From assembly GCA_015478945.1 (NCBI GenBank), contig JABUQX010060129.1, positions 37,501 through 50,730 on the forward strand: 13,230 nucleotides of DNA, written 5' to 3'. This DNA is from Trachelipus rathkii. Taxonomy: Eukaryota > Arthropoda > Malacostraca > Isopoda > Trachelipodidae. The position numbers and the translations under genes were made by a program. Below the pieces are notes generated by a model. The model had not been told where the DNA came from and did not search any database. It worked only from the letters and a program-made list of their open reading frames with translations. Shown piece after piece: positions 1-8,562 of the stretch. Position 1 is the first letter of the stretch. Each line of letters opens with the position of its first letter.

Positions 1-860
1 TATTTAATTGACTTATGTATATATATATAAGTATATTATAATTTATTAAATTATTTTTATTTATATTATATTTAATTATTTTAATAATGAATTATATTAT
101 TTTAATTTAATTACTACATTAAATATATTATAAATAATATTTATATTATATAACAGATTATTATTTATTAATTAAATTATTAATTATTATTCCCTTGAGG
201 TAAATTATATATTTTCAATTTATTTTCTAAAAAAACTATAGAATTTTTAATCAAATAGAGAATGAATTTAAAATTATAGGAAATTATTATCATCTATTTT
301 ATTATAAAATTTTATTATATATAACATTTTATTTTAAAACAAACTTATATAAGTGTAACTTTAGCTTTCGTTAATGTCAATGTAATGTATTCAGTTATCT
401 ATACTAATTCTTTCAGGACTGAAATAATATTTTTAAATGAAGTGAAATGAAATCTTTTTAACCCAATTTCTTGAAACTTTCGGTTAGAAAAGTTAATTGT
501 TTCTATTTAGTTCGATTGACTGCTATGTTCCCTTTTATTATTTCAATATTTATTTTAATACTTTCTTTAGTATTTTGTTGAGTGTTGTAGAAATATAATT
601 TTTTAGATATATATATATTAGTTAATTTGCGAGTCCTATTGATTTATTTCAGCCTACCTTCGTTTTGTTTTTTATATTTCTAGTTATTCATTTTGTTGTG
701 TAAGTTACTATTTTTAGTATATGTGATTATAGGTGTATTCAAGTATAAACTTTTCATTTTTTGTCCTAAGTAATTATTTGATGATTTTAATTGTTTTGAG
801 ATTTTTGGTTCTGAATGAGTATTAATAAGTAGGGAATATGTTAAGAGTGGCCTGAATTTA
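1..860. other. A+T-rich intergenic DNA, no gene seen
   Basis: Positions 1-340 are TTA/TAA-like degenerate simple sequence. From about 360 the + strand becomes T- and G-rich and more complex. No open frame, RNA gene or clear element end was found. Confidence 0.6.
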
Positions 861-2570
861 TTTATAGTCTCTGTGGTGTGTTAACTATTAATCCGATAGG
901 ATTTATTGTCAACGTTCATACTTAAGTTTATCCCCTAATCTTTTTAAATCGAGGTGTAAGAATATCATCATTTATGTTAAGTTTTTGTAAGATTGCTTGT
1001 ATTTAGTGTTAAAATAGTTTTAATTATAAGTTTTTCTTCCTATAGTATTCGTGCTTTATTTAGTCTAGATAATTAATTAACAATTATTCGTTAGGTATTG
1101 TGCCTGAATTCATTTGTGTTTTATTATCTAGTGACATTATATTATTAGGTTTATTATCGGTTATGTATCATCTTATTTATTATATAACTGTAAGATGTTT
1201 GTACTAGTTTGCTAGTTTTAATTACTAATCTATGTAATTTTTAGTATATGTTCCATTTTTTGTTGAGTTTATTTATTGAATATTAAATCTTAATTATATA
1301 TAATGTAATACTTTTCTGTATATATTATATAGGTATCATTATTATATGGTAATACGTGTAATATTGTTTAAAGTATAAGTTAACCAATATTGTGTATCTA
1401 TAGTTTTTAAATATAATTGTTCTTTTGCATTTTCTTCAACGTCTAATTTTATGCTGGTCGTTAATTTAAATTTCTCCGCGCTTAAAGGGGGATTGTTATA
1501 GTATCTTACCGTCTTATTTTCCTATGATCTTAAAATATTAGTTGAGACTAACACAAATAATCAATAATATGTACTTATTATCATTTTAAAAGAGGGGGAG
1601 TTATAGATAAATATGGCTGTTTTAGTTGATACGTCATGACATGAAACCAATGTATATAGGATGTATTGAGGCTGATTAGAGTTTACTTGATAATATATAA
1701 CGTAAAGGATCGTGTGTGGTGGATTTTCTTCGGATTTGTGTGTGCACTAGTTGTGATAATAGAGTAACAAATCCTAGTCTTATTAATATGTGGGTGATTG
1801 TTTGTATTTTATGTTTTCTTATTTGTCTAATTTGTGAATTTTGATATCGATATAGTGTAATTTTCTATATATTGAAAAGTTAAAAAGAGATAAACGGTTT
1901 GAAATATTCCTCCCTCTCAAATATCTAGTGCCAGAATAGAACATCATTCCACACCATGTCCTCAACATTTGTAATATTAATAGAAATTGTATTTATAATA
2001 TAATATTTTATTAAGATGGTTCTTTTATGTAGATCTCCGTTTTTGTATGATAATGATAATTGGATTGATGGATGAAGGTGTATTAATGAGTGATGGTTGT
2101 ATCTCCAGTGGAAGATTCTCTGGTGAATCTTGTTGTATTCTTAGTATTTATCTTGAAAGAAAAAATAAGGCATGTTTCTAGTATTAAGGATTATTATATT
2201 ATTTCGATGGGTATTTATGTTAAATCTTGGGGGATTGGTTGATTTTATATATGCGTATGATGGTTTAGGTCATTTAATGATGCTTTGTTCCAATAAATTA
2301 AAGTAAGATGAATGCTATGGGTGTATGCTATATATAAGAATATACATATTTTCTGAACAAGGTTATATAGAGATATCCTAATTATAGACCCTAGAGGCAA
2401 TGAGAAAGACCGCGGAGAGTGGATTGTTGAGGGCATCTAGTTCAATATACGACTCTGCAAAATTCAGCCCCACACCATTCAAGTGGTAGAATGTGTCATC
2501 CGTGTTACCTAATCAATAGTGTTAGACTTACAACCATACAAGGAATCGGCAAGATTATGTTATATGAATT
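860..2570 (+). mobile_element. Possible older PLE copy upstream of unit B (unit A)
   Basis: The stronger evidence is the endonuclease block at 2290-2560. Further upstream, short anchors fall near the places predicted by unit B: 924-950 (AGTTTATCCCCTAATCTTTTT) with 4053-4079, ATATCATCAT at 962-971 with 4106-4115, AGTGTTAA at 1005-1012 with 4143-4150, and TCTATGTAAT at 1229-1238 with TCTATGCAAT at 4337-4346. Offsets are 3129, 3144, 3138 and 3108, against 3160-3168 in the endonuclease. At 1907-1972 a frame reads FLPLKYLVPE-stop-NIIPHHVLNIC, matching the thumb of unit B in length and position. Between anchors there is little similarity, and the strand is T+G-rich here but A+C-rich in unit B, which weakens the case. 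The copy would be much more decayed than unit B. Confidence 0.33.
2290..2560 (+). pseudogene. Second PLE endonuclease-like block (unit A)
   Basis: This block matches the endonuclease part of unit B in order and spacing. 2443-2484 (GCAAAATTCAGCCCCACACC within it) aligns with 5606-5643, with only single-base gaps and roughly 33 of 42 columns the same by hand count. 2505-2518 (TTACCTAATCAATA) aligns with 5648-5661, and 2530-2553 (ACAACCATACAA...GGCAAG) with 5663-5688. The AT-rich stretch at 2336-2420 aligns more weakly with the YIG region at 5501-5590 at the same distance. In one frame 2457-2483 reads AKFSPTPFK against GKFSPHLQ in unit B. Between the second and third matches the block is longer than unit B. 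No intact motif remains. Confidence 0.5.
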
Positions 2571-3813
2571 TACTTGATTCGCGAGTTCATAATAGATAAA
2601 AAATGTAGTATCTCAATTAGAGTATGATGTAATGCTAATAGAGGTCGATAATGATTATTATTTTATAGACGAGAATACTAAATAATATCGTATATATGAA
2701 TGTCTTAGCAAGACGATCTCCAGCAATAATGACTAAAGAAATTTAATATAAGGATGAGATAAATAGTGTAGACTATAGTCGTCATCGATAAATAGAGAAC
2801 ACCAAGAGATTGCGCAGATCAGGACATCGGAGGGGTAATGTCGATATAATCTATCATGTAATATAATTATTTTTCAGTCCGCTGGAGGAGAAGGTATGGG
2901 TCGATTCATTGATCTATCGAAGCGTAGTATCTTTATAGTGTAGTGTGAGATTTGTTTAGAAATTTTAATATTATTAGAATGTGTGAAAATTAAAGATGTT
3001 CCTTATCAAATTGAGGTTTCATTGTGATTAATTTAGAATTTTTTGAAAGGATAAGTGGTAATTCATTATTATTACTACCTGACAAGGGTGGATAATGGAG
3101 TAATCGTACTATTTTGAACTATCGAGCTAGATGAGTAGGTCTGTTGAAGAGTTTTTTAATCGTATTATCAAATGAAATCGCGCACTGTACAACAAGGTAT
3201 TTTGTATCGCAGAAGGCTTTTTGAAGTGGCCATTACATATTAGTATTATTGTATAATGGGTAAACTTTGTTTTTAATATAGAGATAGTTATCTTGTGAGA
3301 TATACTCTCATTCGCTAAATTAATAGCTAAATGAACTAAACTTTCGAAAGTAATGGTCGTACTAGTTATGGAGGCATTATTCTTCCAAGAGTCCTTTTTA
3401 GATCCTACCAGATGTAATATAATTTAGTGAGTAGTTATTAGCCATAATAAATGATCCATTCCGAAGGATCTTTGAAAATCGATTACTCGAAGCTAAACAG
3501 GAATGATCAAGGCTCTGTGACACAATAATTAAATAAGCATATTTGTGAGGATATTAACTCAGAAACTCATAAGCACTTACACAATCGAGTTTGGTTACGT
3601 ATACTTTGGAATGATCTCATGAGATTATTCACTATAATTTTATGATTAGTAGACTTACGACAGATTGGATTAGTGAAAAGATAGAAAATAACGGCTAGAG
3701 AGAAAAAGACTGTTTAAGAGTACAAACTAGATAAATAGTAGTATAGTTGTTCACGGTGTGGAATTAAGATATGAGTTGGAATATACTAGCAGATAACTTC
3801 AGGTTGTAAACAT
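2570..3813. other. Unassigned DNA between the two PLE-like units
   Basis: Complex A+T-rich sequence with no long open frame. If units A and B are head to tail, this holds the 3' non-coding end of A and the 5' leader of B. TTATTTTTCAG at 2867-2877 looks like a splice acceptor followed by 21 open codons, but nothing supports an exon. The palindrome at 3610-3629 lies here. No hammerhead ribozyme core (CTGATGA with GAAA), which many PLEs carry in this region, was found. Confidence 0.45.
3610..3629. repeat. 20-bp palindrome with one mismatched pair
   Basis: ATCTCATGAGAT (3613-3624... centred at 3618/3619) is a perfect 12-bp palindrome, and the flanking AAT and ATT extend it with one mismatched pair in between. 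The first 11 bases, AATGATCTCAT, recur at 8421-8431. Confidence 0.5.
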
Positions 3814-3939
3814 TGAGAATTTGTCCATCCAACTAATTAGATATTATAGAGCTCATACCGAATGAGGGAAAACTCAATTCTTAATGCGTTGTGGCATTAA
3901 AACTTCTCATTACGCTTAATTTAAGACCCGTTGAGGTAA

Positions 3940-4389
3940 ACCAAAAATATAAGCTTTAATAGATGGAAAAAATTTAACCAAAACCCAAATTTAAACTGTG
4001 ACATACTGTTTGGAGTATTACTAAAACTTCAAAAAGACTTCCTTAAGCATTCAGGTTTCCCCCTAAGGTTTTTTAAAGCTCTGAAGGACCTACAGTCAAA
4101 CCGAGATATCATCATAACTAGATCCGATAAAAGGAATAATATAGTGTTAATGAACGCAGATGAATATACAAATAAAGCACTAAATCTACTTGGAGACACC
4201 AACACATATGCATCCTTAAATAAAAACCCATTAAAAAAGTCGCAGCAACAATTCAATAATTCTCTAAATAAAATCATCCCCACACAGAAGAATCTCATAG
4301 AAAGATTTAAAGCCTACATGCCCTCACTATCAAGATTCTATGCAATACCTAAACTACATAAAGAAAATTATCCCTCTTTACGACCATAA
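3940..4389 (+). pseudogene. PLE reverse transcriptase, N-terminal fragment (149 codons open)
   Basis: One frame is open from after the TAA at 3937 to the TAA at 4387, giving 149 residues. An ATG-based call would start only near 4150 (or at the GTG at 4144) and miss the first half. Residues 4-16 hold ISFNRWKKFNQNP, 29-41 LLKLQKDFLKHSG, 63-67 DKRNN (the usual PLE form is DKGN, so the glycine is changed), 137-141 PKLHK and 147-149 LRP. PKxHK followed by LRPI is a strong PLE signature just before the catalytic palm. The stop falls exactly where the isoleucine of RPI should be. In the same frame the 42 codons upstream (3814-3939) have stops at 3898, 3922 and 3937 but still read PLE-like (NFSLRLI, DPLR), so decay starts there and the true N terminus is lost. 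Composition is A- and C-rich, as is common in PLE sense strands. Confidence 0.82.
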
Positions 4390-4499
4390 TATTATCCAAT
4401 ATAAAATGTTATAACCCAAAACTTAATCCAATTATTGCTAGCTTTCATAATACTAAAACCCTCCTTGTGAAAACAAATATCTACAGCTTACTATTTTAA
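4383..4499 (+). pseudogene. PLE reverse transcriptase, continuation after a -1 frameshift
   Basis: The PLE reading continues in the next frame from 4383 to the TAA at 4497. Right after RP it reads IILSNIKCYNPKLNPIIASF, which resembles the RPI-x-SNI...YKL...LAS region that follows PKIHK in PLEs. Losing one base in the proline codon at 4384-4386 explains both the stop at 4387 and the frame change. Further on, YMIFMILNL at about 4582-4608 falls where palm motif A (x-SFDVxxLF) is expected, but the catalytic aspartate cannot be seen. This is read from spacing and resemblance, not from a database alignment. Confidence 0.55.
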
Positions 4500-4787
4500 A
4501 GTAAAATTTCAGTAAGGATTTTGTATTCAAAATGATCATAAAACCAAAGATAATGATCCCAATTTCTCCATTAAGTGTAGTTATATGATTTTTATGATTT
4601 TGAATTTATGTTATCATTGAAATGGTACAATCTTCAAATGTATCTCAGTATGTGGTAATTAACCTTTATAAAATTGTGATTTGAAAATAATCATAGCATA
4701 GAATCGGCTTTAGGCTAGGACGTTGACGGAAACAATACATAAAAAAAAAGAAACAAATATTTGTTTTCTATAATAAAATCAAAATCT

Positions 4788-5140
4788 TGCTTTAGAGGTA
4801 TACTCACTTTTATTTTCAAATCTTTGCTAAAATAATTTTTATTATATTTGGCTACAGAAAGTTGAATTTGTAGCTACTAATAATATTTTGAAGGTCATTT
4901 CTTTTAATTTTTATTATAAATATCACTAAAGGAGACCGATCATTTATTTCTACATTATTGATTGAAAACATAATTTTGATTGCTTGCTTTGTTATTTGCA
5001 CAGGGTTTAGATATTATTATCGTTAAACCAACAGCTAATACAATCCTTATTATACATTATTTTCATTCATGACGTATCAACTAAACAGGCCTATTGAGTA
5101 ACTTTAATCCATAAGAGCATTTAGATTGTTTTAGTCCACA
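4788..5140 (+). pseudogene. PLE reverse transcriptase, palm and thumb remnant with YRKPT motif
   Basis: Frame 2 is open from 4892 to 5023 (44 codons) and reads NITKGDRSFISTLLIENI and then FRYYYR. It aligns with the PLE stretch x-NFTKE...LPFLDxLIE...YRKPT. One extra T at 5024 moves the frame, and the next codons (5025-5042) give KPTANT, completing YRKPTxT, a well-known PLE motif after the palm. Before it, YTHFYFQIF at 4799-4825 lies where the catalytic YVDD box should be. If so, both aspartates are gone. After it, FMTYQLNRPIE and IRAFRLF at 5067-5132 sit where PLEs have the SF...YK..LI..LIHRAxxIC thumb helix. The YRKPT placement is firm; the YVDD placement is tentative. Confidence 0.6.
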
Positions 5141-5451
5141 AAATTTAGACTAAGGAAATAAAAACATTAATAAAATAGCTTTCATAATACTTATAACTAT
5201 CCTGAAAATATAACTCGTAAATAAAAGCGTTTGAGAAGAAGCTAAAGAAATACATAAATATTTATAAATAAATAGTACACAAATATTGTTAACACCAAAA
5301 ACGTAAATTATACCAGTACCAAATTTAACAGAAAAAAGTTATCATCAAAGTAAATATATACCGAACAGTATATAATACTGTAAAAACATAATAAGTACTA
5401 CATTTGAAAATAAATGCATTTGAAACCTAATAATAAATTAGAATTGCGAGA

Positions 5452-5690
5452 ACTAAAGATTCAGGAATTCTACAGAATAAATTTGTAATATTACGCCAAC
5501 AACAAATACATAGGAGAGACTAACAATTTTACTATCAGATTATTCATATAAACGAAACATAGAAGATGATCTAACCCGTGACAAACAAACCCTTCCCCGC
5601 ACTAGTAATATAACACCGGCAAATTCAGCCCACACCTTCAGTATAAATTCCCCTACTAATATACAAACCATACAAAATACAGGCAAAAGG
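5452..5690 (+). pseudogene. PLE GIY-YIG endonuclease domain, broken
   Basis: GIY-YIG nucleases carry GIY, then YIG about ten residues later, then a catalytic arginine. Here SGI (5461-5469) and YRIN (5471-5482) are joined by one extra C. After about 11 codons comes KYIGETNNFTIRLF (5504-5545), with the likely catalytic R at 5537. The PLE zinc-finger cysteines expected between GIY and YIG (IxCxxC) are lost: the segment reads INL-stop-YYANN. Stops follow at 5549 and 5567. The frame then resumes as NTGKFSPHLQYKFP (5612-5653), resembling the downstream x-HFNxxxHSxxDxxF part of PLE endonucleases. A stretch upstream (PVPNLTEK, about 5311-5334) fits the linker before the nuclease. The domain is inactive. 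Spacing and motif order make the assignment secure. Confidence 0.75.
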
Positions 5691-5840
5691 AGTTTTTTGT
5701 AATAGATAATATTTATCTTACCGTATAACCCGTTAACTAATTGTCATTCCGACTTATGACTTACACACTACACTGAACAGTTCTCCGCGTGTCGTATATT
5801 GTGAGATAACATGTTTAAGTTATTACAAATATATCTCTAG

Positions 5841-6025
5841 TAATAATATATTAATATTAATATTATATTATATATATATATATTAATATAATATTATTAT
5901 AATATTTATATAAATTATATTATATAATAATATAATTAGTATATATATATAATTATATTATATATATATTATATATATATTATATATAGTATATATATAT
6001 ATTAAATATATATATATTAATATAG
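5841..6025. repeat. (TA)n / TAATAT-rich tract
   Basis: Nearly pure A+T made of TA, TTA and TAATAT units, with long runs such as TATATATATATATATTAA. It is self-complementary over much of its length and can form hairpins. Confidence 0.85.
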
Positions 6026-7145
6026 TTATGAGTTATTAATTTGGAAATTAAAATAACCCCGTATTGTCTATAATATTAATAGTGTCCTTCACTTCATATA
6101 TGAAATAGTTTTATAAAATAATATGTTATACAGCTCCAGTGGTGATAATGATTATGAATTAATAGAATTTATGTATTTGTACAATTAATATTGCTTGCCT
6201 TCCTACAATTTTATAAGCTATACTTTACAAAGAAGATAAAGAAAATTGTATAATATGTTGATTCTAAGTTGTTTATATATTTACTATAATTATATTTAGT
6301 AATTAAAATTTATTTTTTAGAGTGTTAATGAATGCTCGTAATTATATATTTAATATTTTAATTTATACTTCTACTATGTCGATTTTTGGTGACTTTCAAT
6401 AATAAAGGAGTAAAGAAAAAAGTTACTATTATTTATTTAATTTATTTAATTATTACAAGAGTGTACATTTTACTTCAAAGTTTATAAAATTATATCCTAT
6501 ACTATATATTTTCTCAGGTGAACGATACAAACGATTGGTTTGCGTTAATTGCTAGAGAAATTTATATGTATTTTTTATTAATATATATTATTAGTTTTAA
6601 TGTCCAAAATTCTGAAAATATAGACAGAGGATTATCTCCCTCTATAAAAAAACTGTGAATATAAATAAAGGAAAACGCAAATAATATTAATAAGTAAAGG
6701 AAGGTTCCTTTATGTCAGTTGGGTTTTTGGAGGTGGCAACATTAAATTAACCAATATAATAGTTTTTTAATTCCAATATGAATAAAACAGTTAATATAGA
6801 TAGTTTAGCTACACGTCTATTATATGCTATTAACATTGTGAAGAAAACATTTTAACCTTAATGAGCTATAAATTACAACAAAAATAATTTTCTGATTGTG
6901 GAAAGAGGTACATAAGACATAATAAAAGTTTACAACATTTTGAACTTGTTAAATCACTCTTATATAATTTCCGGGTTTCCATATATAATACAGGAGCAAC
7001 ACACAAAATACGAATTTGAAGAACTTGTGTTCAATTGTAAATAGCACCATAAATACCTAAATGGAGAGATAGGCTAGAATAAAAATATTAGTCGGCTACC
7101 ATAGTCTGCGTATTTATTTCAACAAGAAATATTAACACGATGATA

Positions 7146-7157
7146 ATGAGCGCTCAT
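7146..7157. repeat. 12-bp perfect palindrome ATGAGCGCTCAT
   Basis: It is an exact self-complementary 12-mer containing AGCGCT, unusual for its G+C content in this A+T-rich stretch. It lies about 170 bases before the G+C-rich island. No known site is recognised. Confidence 0.5.
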
Positions 7158-7208
7158 GAAATTTATTTTGAAACTTATTTCTAAGTATTTCCAAAATGTC
7201 AATAATAT

Positions 7209-7258
7209 ATGGCTAATAATATAAATATATATATATATAATATATATTATATTAAAAA
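7209..7258. repeat. Short (TA)n tract before the G+C-rich island
   Basis: AATATATATATATATAATAT-like sequence precedes the G+C-rich island by about 60 bases. The plus-strand frame through the island begins in this tract, so its N-terminal residues are low complexity. Confidence 0.75.
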
Positions 7259-7315
7259 TGTATATGTATTATTTAGTCGGTATTCAGGTTTATCAAGTAA
7301 TTTAGGGTGTATGTT

Positions 7316-7483
7316 TTACATTACCCCTCGGATGGGATTAAGGTTCGAAGTAATAGGAACCCGCGCGACACCCAAAGACCAAAGAGCGGGGTTCCGGATA
7401 CCAAATCCCATCCCCGGAGGGGGGATTAGTTCCCCCCCGTAGTCTAAACACCTAGATGCGATTGAGAACCCGACTCCTGACAT
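7316..7483 (-). other. G+C-rich foldback island with open frames on both strands
   Basis: A sharply bounded G+C-rich patch in A+T-rich DNA. The minus strand is open for 55 codons from the ATG at 7483 to the TAA at 7316. It reads MSGVGFSIAS... and ...GFGIRNPALWSLGVARV, and stays open upstream to about 7550. The plus strand is also open across the patch, from about 7209 to the TAG at 7440, then in the same frame to about 7528. The patch is strongly self-complementary. GGATGGGATT (7330-7339) pairs with AATCCCATCC (7404-7413). CCCCTC (7324-7329) pairs with GAGGGG (7417-7422). Inside, GGAACCCGC (7356-7364) pairs with GCGGGGTTCC (7386-7395) with one bulged G. A second hairpin, GGGGGG (7419-7424) with CCCCCC (7432-7437), competes. 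I do not recognise a protein family. Open frames on both strands suit a dispersed repeat or structured RNA at least as well as a gene. Confidence 0.5.
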
Positions 7484-7529
7484 GAAGGTAGTCGTGATAT
7501 CTACTCGTGGTACATTATACTGTTTATGA

Positions 7530-8110
7530 GATATACCCCATTAATAAGCTACATTGATTGTATGCCAAATTAAATTTGTAATTTTAGTCTTGTGGACATT
7601 TATATCGCCAACAATCTATATTAGTTATACTTCTTATAATTCTCGATAAATCCATTGGCGATGATATGATTTTTTCATTAAACATTGTAAAATGTATAGA
7701 ACACAATTAGATATTTTTATTTACCTATTCTTTTATTTATATTTTCAATTGAATATCATTATTCTGATGATTATATTTATAAGTTTATATTTTTATTTTT
7801 TGTTATATATATAATATATATATAGTATTAGTATTAGTAGTAGTGATTAGTTTTTATTTTGATTTTATCTATTTATTAATATGTATTAAATTTAATTTAG
7901 TAGTTAGTTTGAATATTGTAGTAATATAGTTTTTGTTAGTAGTTATTTTAATGCTATAGTAATTTATGTATATATGTTATTATATTGTTTAGTAGTTTTT
8001 TTGTATTAATTTTATTATAATTATTATATATATTGTATTATATATAAATTAGATATAACTGTTATTCATTTTTCTCTTATATATTATTTAAAAAGATCAT
8101 CTTTCACATG
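7530..8110. other. T-rich A+T-rich DNA, no gene seen
   Basis: This is mostly TTTAT- and TAGTA-like sequence with a short GTATTAGTATTAGTAGTAGTG run near 7824-7845. No open frame or RNA gene was recognised. Confidence 0.55.
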
Positions 8111-8215
8111 ATAATATATATATATATATATTTAATATATATATAATATATTATTATTATATTTATATAATTATTATATTTAGTTTATTTAGATAATTTA
8201 TTTAGATATATATAT
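8111..8215. repeat. (TA)n / TTA-rich tract
   Basis: A long TA run is followed by TTATTATTATATT units. It ends abruptly about 30 bases before the G+C-richer island at 8246. Confidence 0.8.
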
Positions 8216-8245
8216 ATTAGTGATATATATCTTCTGAGAGAATAT

Positions 8246-8353
8246 ATGATAACTAGATATCTAGGACTCACAAGTTACAGCCACGGAGACAATGGTGACG
8301 TTGTCCTAGCTCTGACGTCACAGGCGAGACATCAGGTAGATTTTTGGTATTGA
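8246..8353 (+). other. G+C-richer island, possible small exon
   Basis: ATG at 8246 opens a frame of 35 codons to the TGA at 8351. The G+C-richer core at 8264-8335 reads GLTSYSHGDNGDVVLALTSQ and then ARHQ. It is bounded by TAG at 8262-8264 (acceptor-like) and CAG/GTAGAT at 8333-8341 (donor-like). Composition changes sharply from the (TA)n tract just upstream. The core also holds the perfect palindrome TGACGTCA (8313-8320) and a second TGACGT (8296-8301). I do not recognise the protein. It could be an exon, a regulatory patch or a fragment of an unrelated repeat. Confidence 0.25.
8313..8320. promoter_or_regulatory. CRE-type palindrome TGACGTCA
   Basis: The sequence is an exact match to the consensus bound by CREB/ATF bZIP proteins in animals. 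A half match, TGACGT, lies 17 bases upstream (8296-8301). No gene start is evident next to it, so function is only a possibility, and it may be incidental to the coding-like frame that spans it. Confidence 0.2.
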
Positions 8354-8420
8354 GGTTTATATTAAACTATGTTACGTGAAAGAGTGAGGTATGGGGATAG
8401 CTAGTTGCCAGGAAGTTCGT

Positions 8421-8442
8421 AATGATCTCATTCATAATGAGA
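8421..8442. repeat. Hairpin sharing AATGATCTCAT with 3610-3620
   Basis: TCTCATT (8426-8432) and AATGAGA (8436-8442) form a perfect 7-bp stem with a 3-base loop. The 11-mer AATGATCTCAT matches 3610-3620, where it is also part of a palindrome. Downstream, CTATAATTATTAT (8462-8474) resembles CTATAATTTTAT at 3632-3643, so a short diverged repeat is possible. Confidence 0.35.
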
Positions 8443-8562
8443 GAAATGACATTACCCTAATCTATAATTATTATAAAGAGTGTGTCGGTAAGATAAATGA
8501 TAGTATCGATGAATATTTTACATTATATAAGATATGCTAACAAATGTCTACAACACTTCAAT

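Larger units (their letters stand above)
3814..5720 (+). mobile_element. Degenerate Penelope-like retroelement (unit B), reverse transcriptase plus GIY-YIG endonuclease
   Basis: PLEs are eukaryotic retroelements that encode one protein: a reverse transcriptase followed by a C-terminal GIY-YIG endonuclease that nicks the target so the RNA can be copied in place. Reading the + strand with frame changes gives the family's parts in order. These are an N-terminal region with FNRWKKFNQNPN and LLKLQKDFLKHSGFP, DKRNN (4126-4140), PKLHK (4348-4362), LRP (4378-4386), a palm-to-thumb stretch ending YR/KPT (5018-5033), and GI/Y then YIG (5464-5515). The gap of about 1.12 kb from LRP to YIG is what I recall as usual for full-length PLEs, so no large insertion is needed. 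Many stops and single-base frameshifts make it non-functional. Element ends and target duplications were not found. PLE membership is confident; the clade is not assigned. Confidence 0.8.
5721..7208. other. A+T-rich intergenic DNA after the PLE, no gene seen
   Basis: About 120 bases of moderately complex sequence follow the endonuclease, then a (TA)n-rich tract (about 5841-6025), then A+T-rich DNA without open frames. Near 6943-6980 AACTTGTTAAATCACTC and GGTTTCC resemble GACTTCCTTAAGCATTC and GGTTTCC of unit B (4036-4060), a weak hint of another reverse transcriptase fragment. Confidence 0.45.

Noticed and set aside
2245..2436. Minus-strand open frame of 63 codons
   Set aside because: Its composition is as expected from chance in A+T-rich DNA, and it overlaps the PLE-like endonuclease block on the + strand.
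2867..2943. Acceptor-like TTATTTTTCAG followed by 21 open codons (SAGGEGMGRFIDLSK)
   Set aside because: Only a short open stretch, with no recognised protein and a position between two PLE-like units. A chance frame is likely.
4029..4298. Minus-strand open frame of 89 codons
   Set aside because: It lies antisense to the PLE reverse transcriptase frame, which has clear family motifs. The minus-strand text has no recognisable domain and is a shadow.
7342..7362. GGTTCGA resembling a tRNA or SINE B box
   Set aside because: The bases after GGTTCGA do not match the B-box consensus, no A box lies at the right distance, and no cloverleaf can be drawn.
7745..7775. Second CTGATGA with a TTAT/ATAA hairpin
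   Set aside because: The base run after the hairpin is GTTT rather than GAAA, and the flanking stems are absent.
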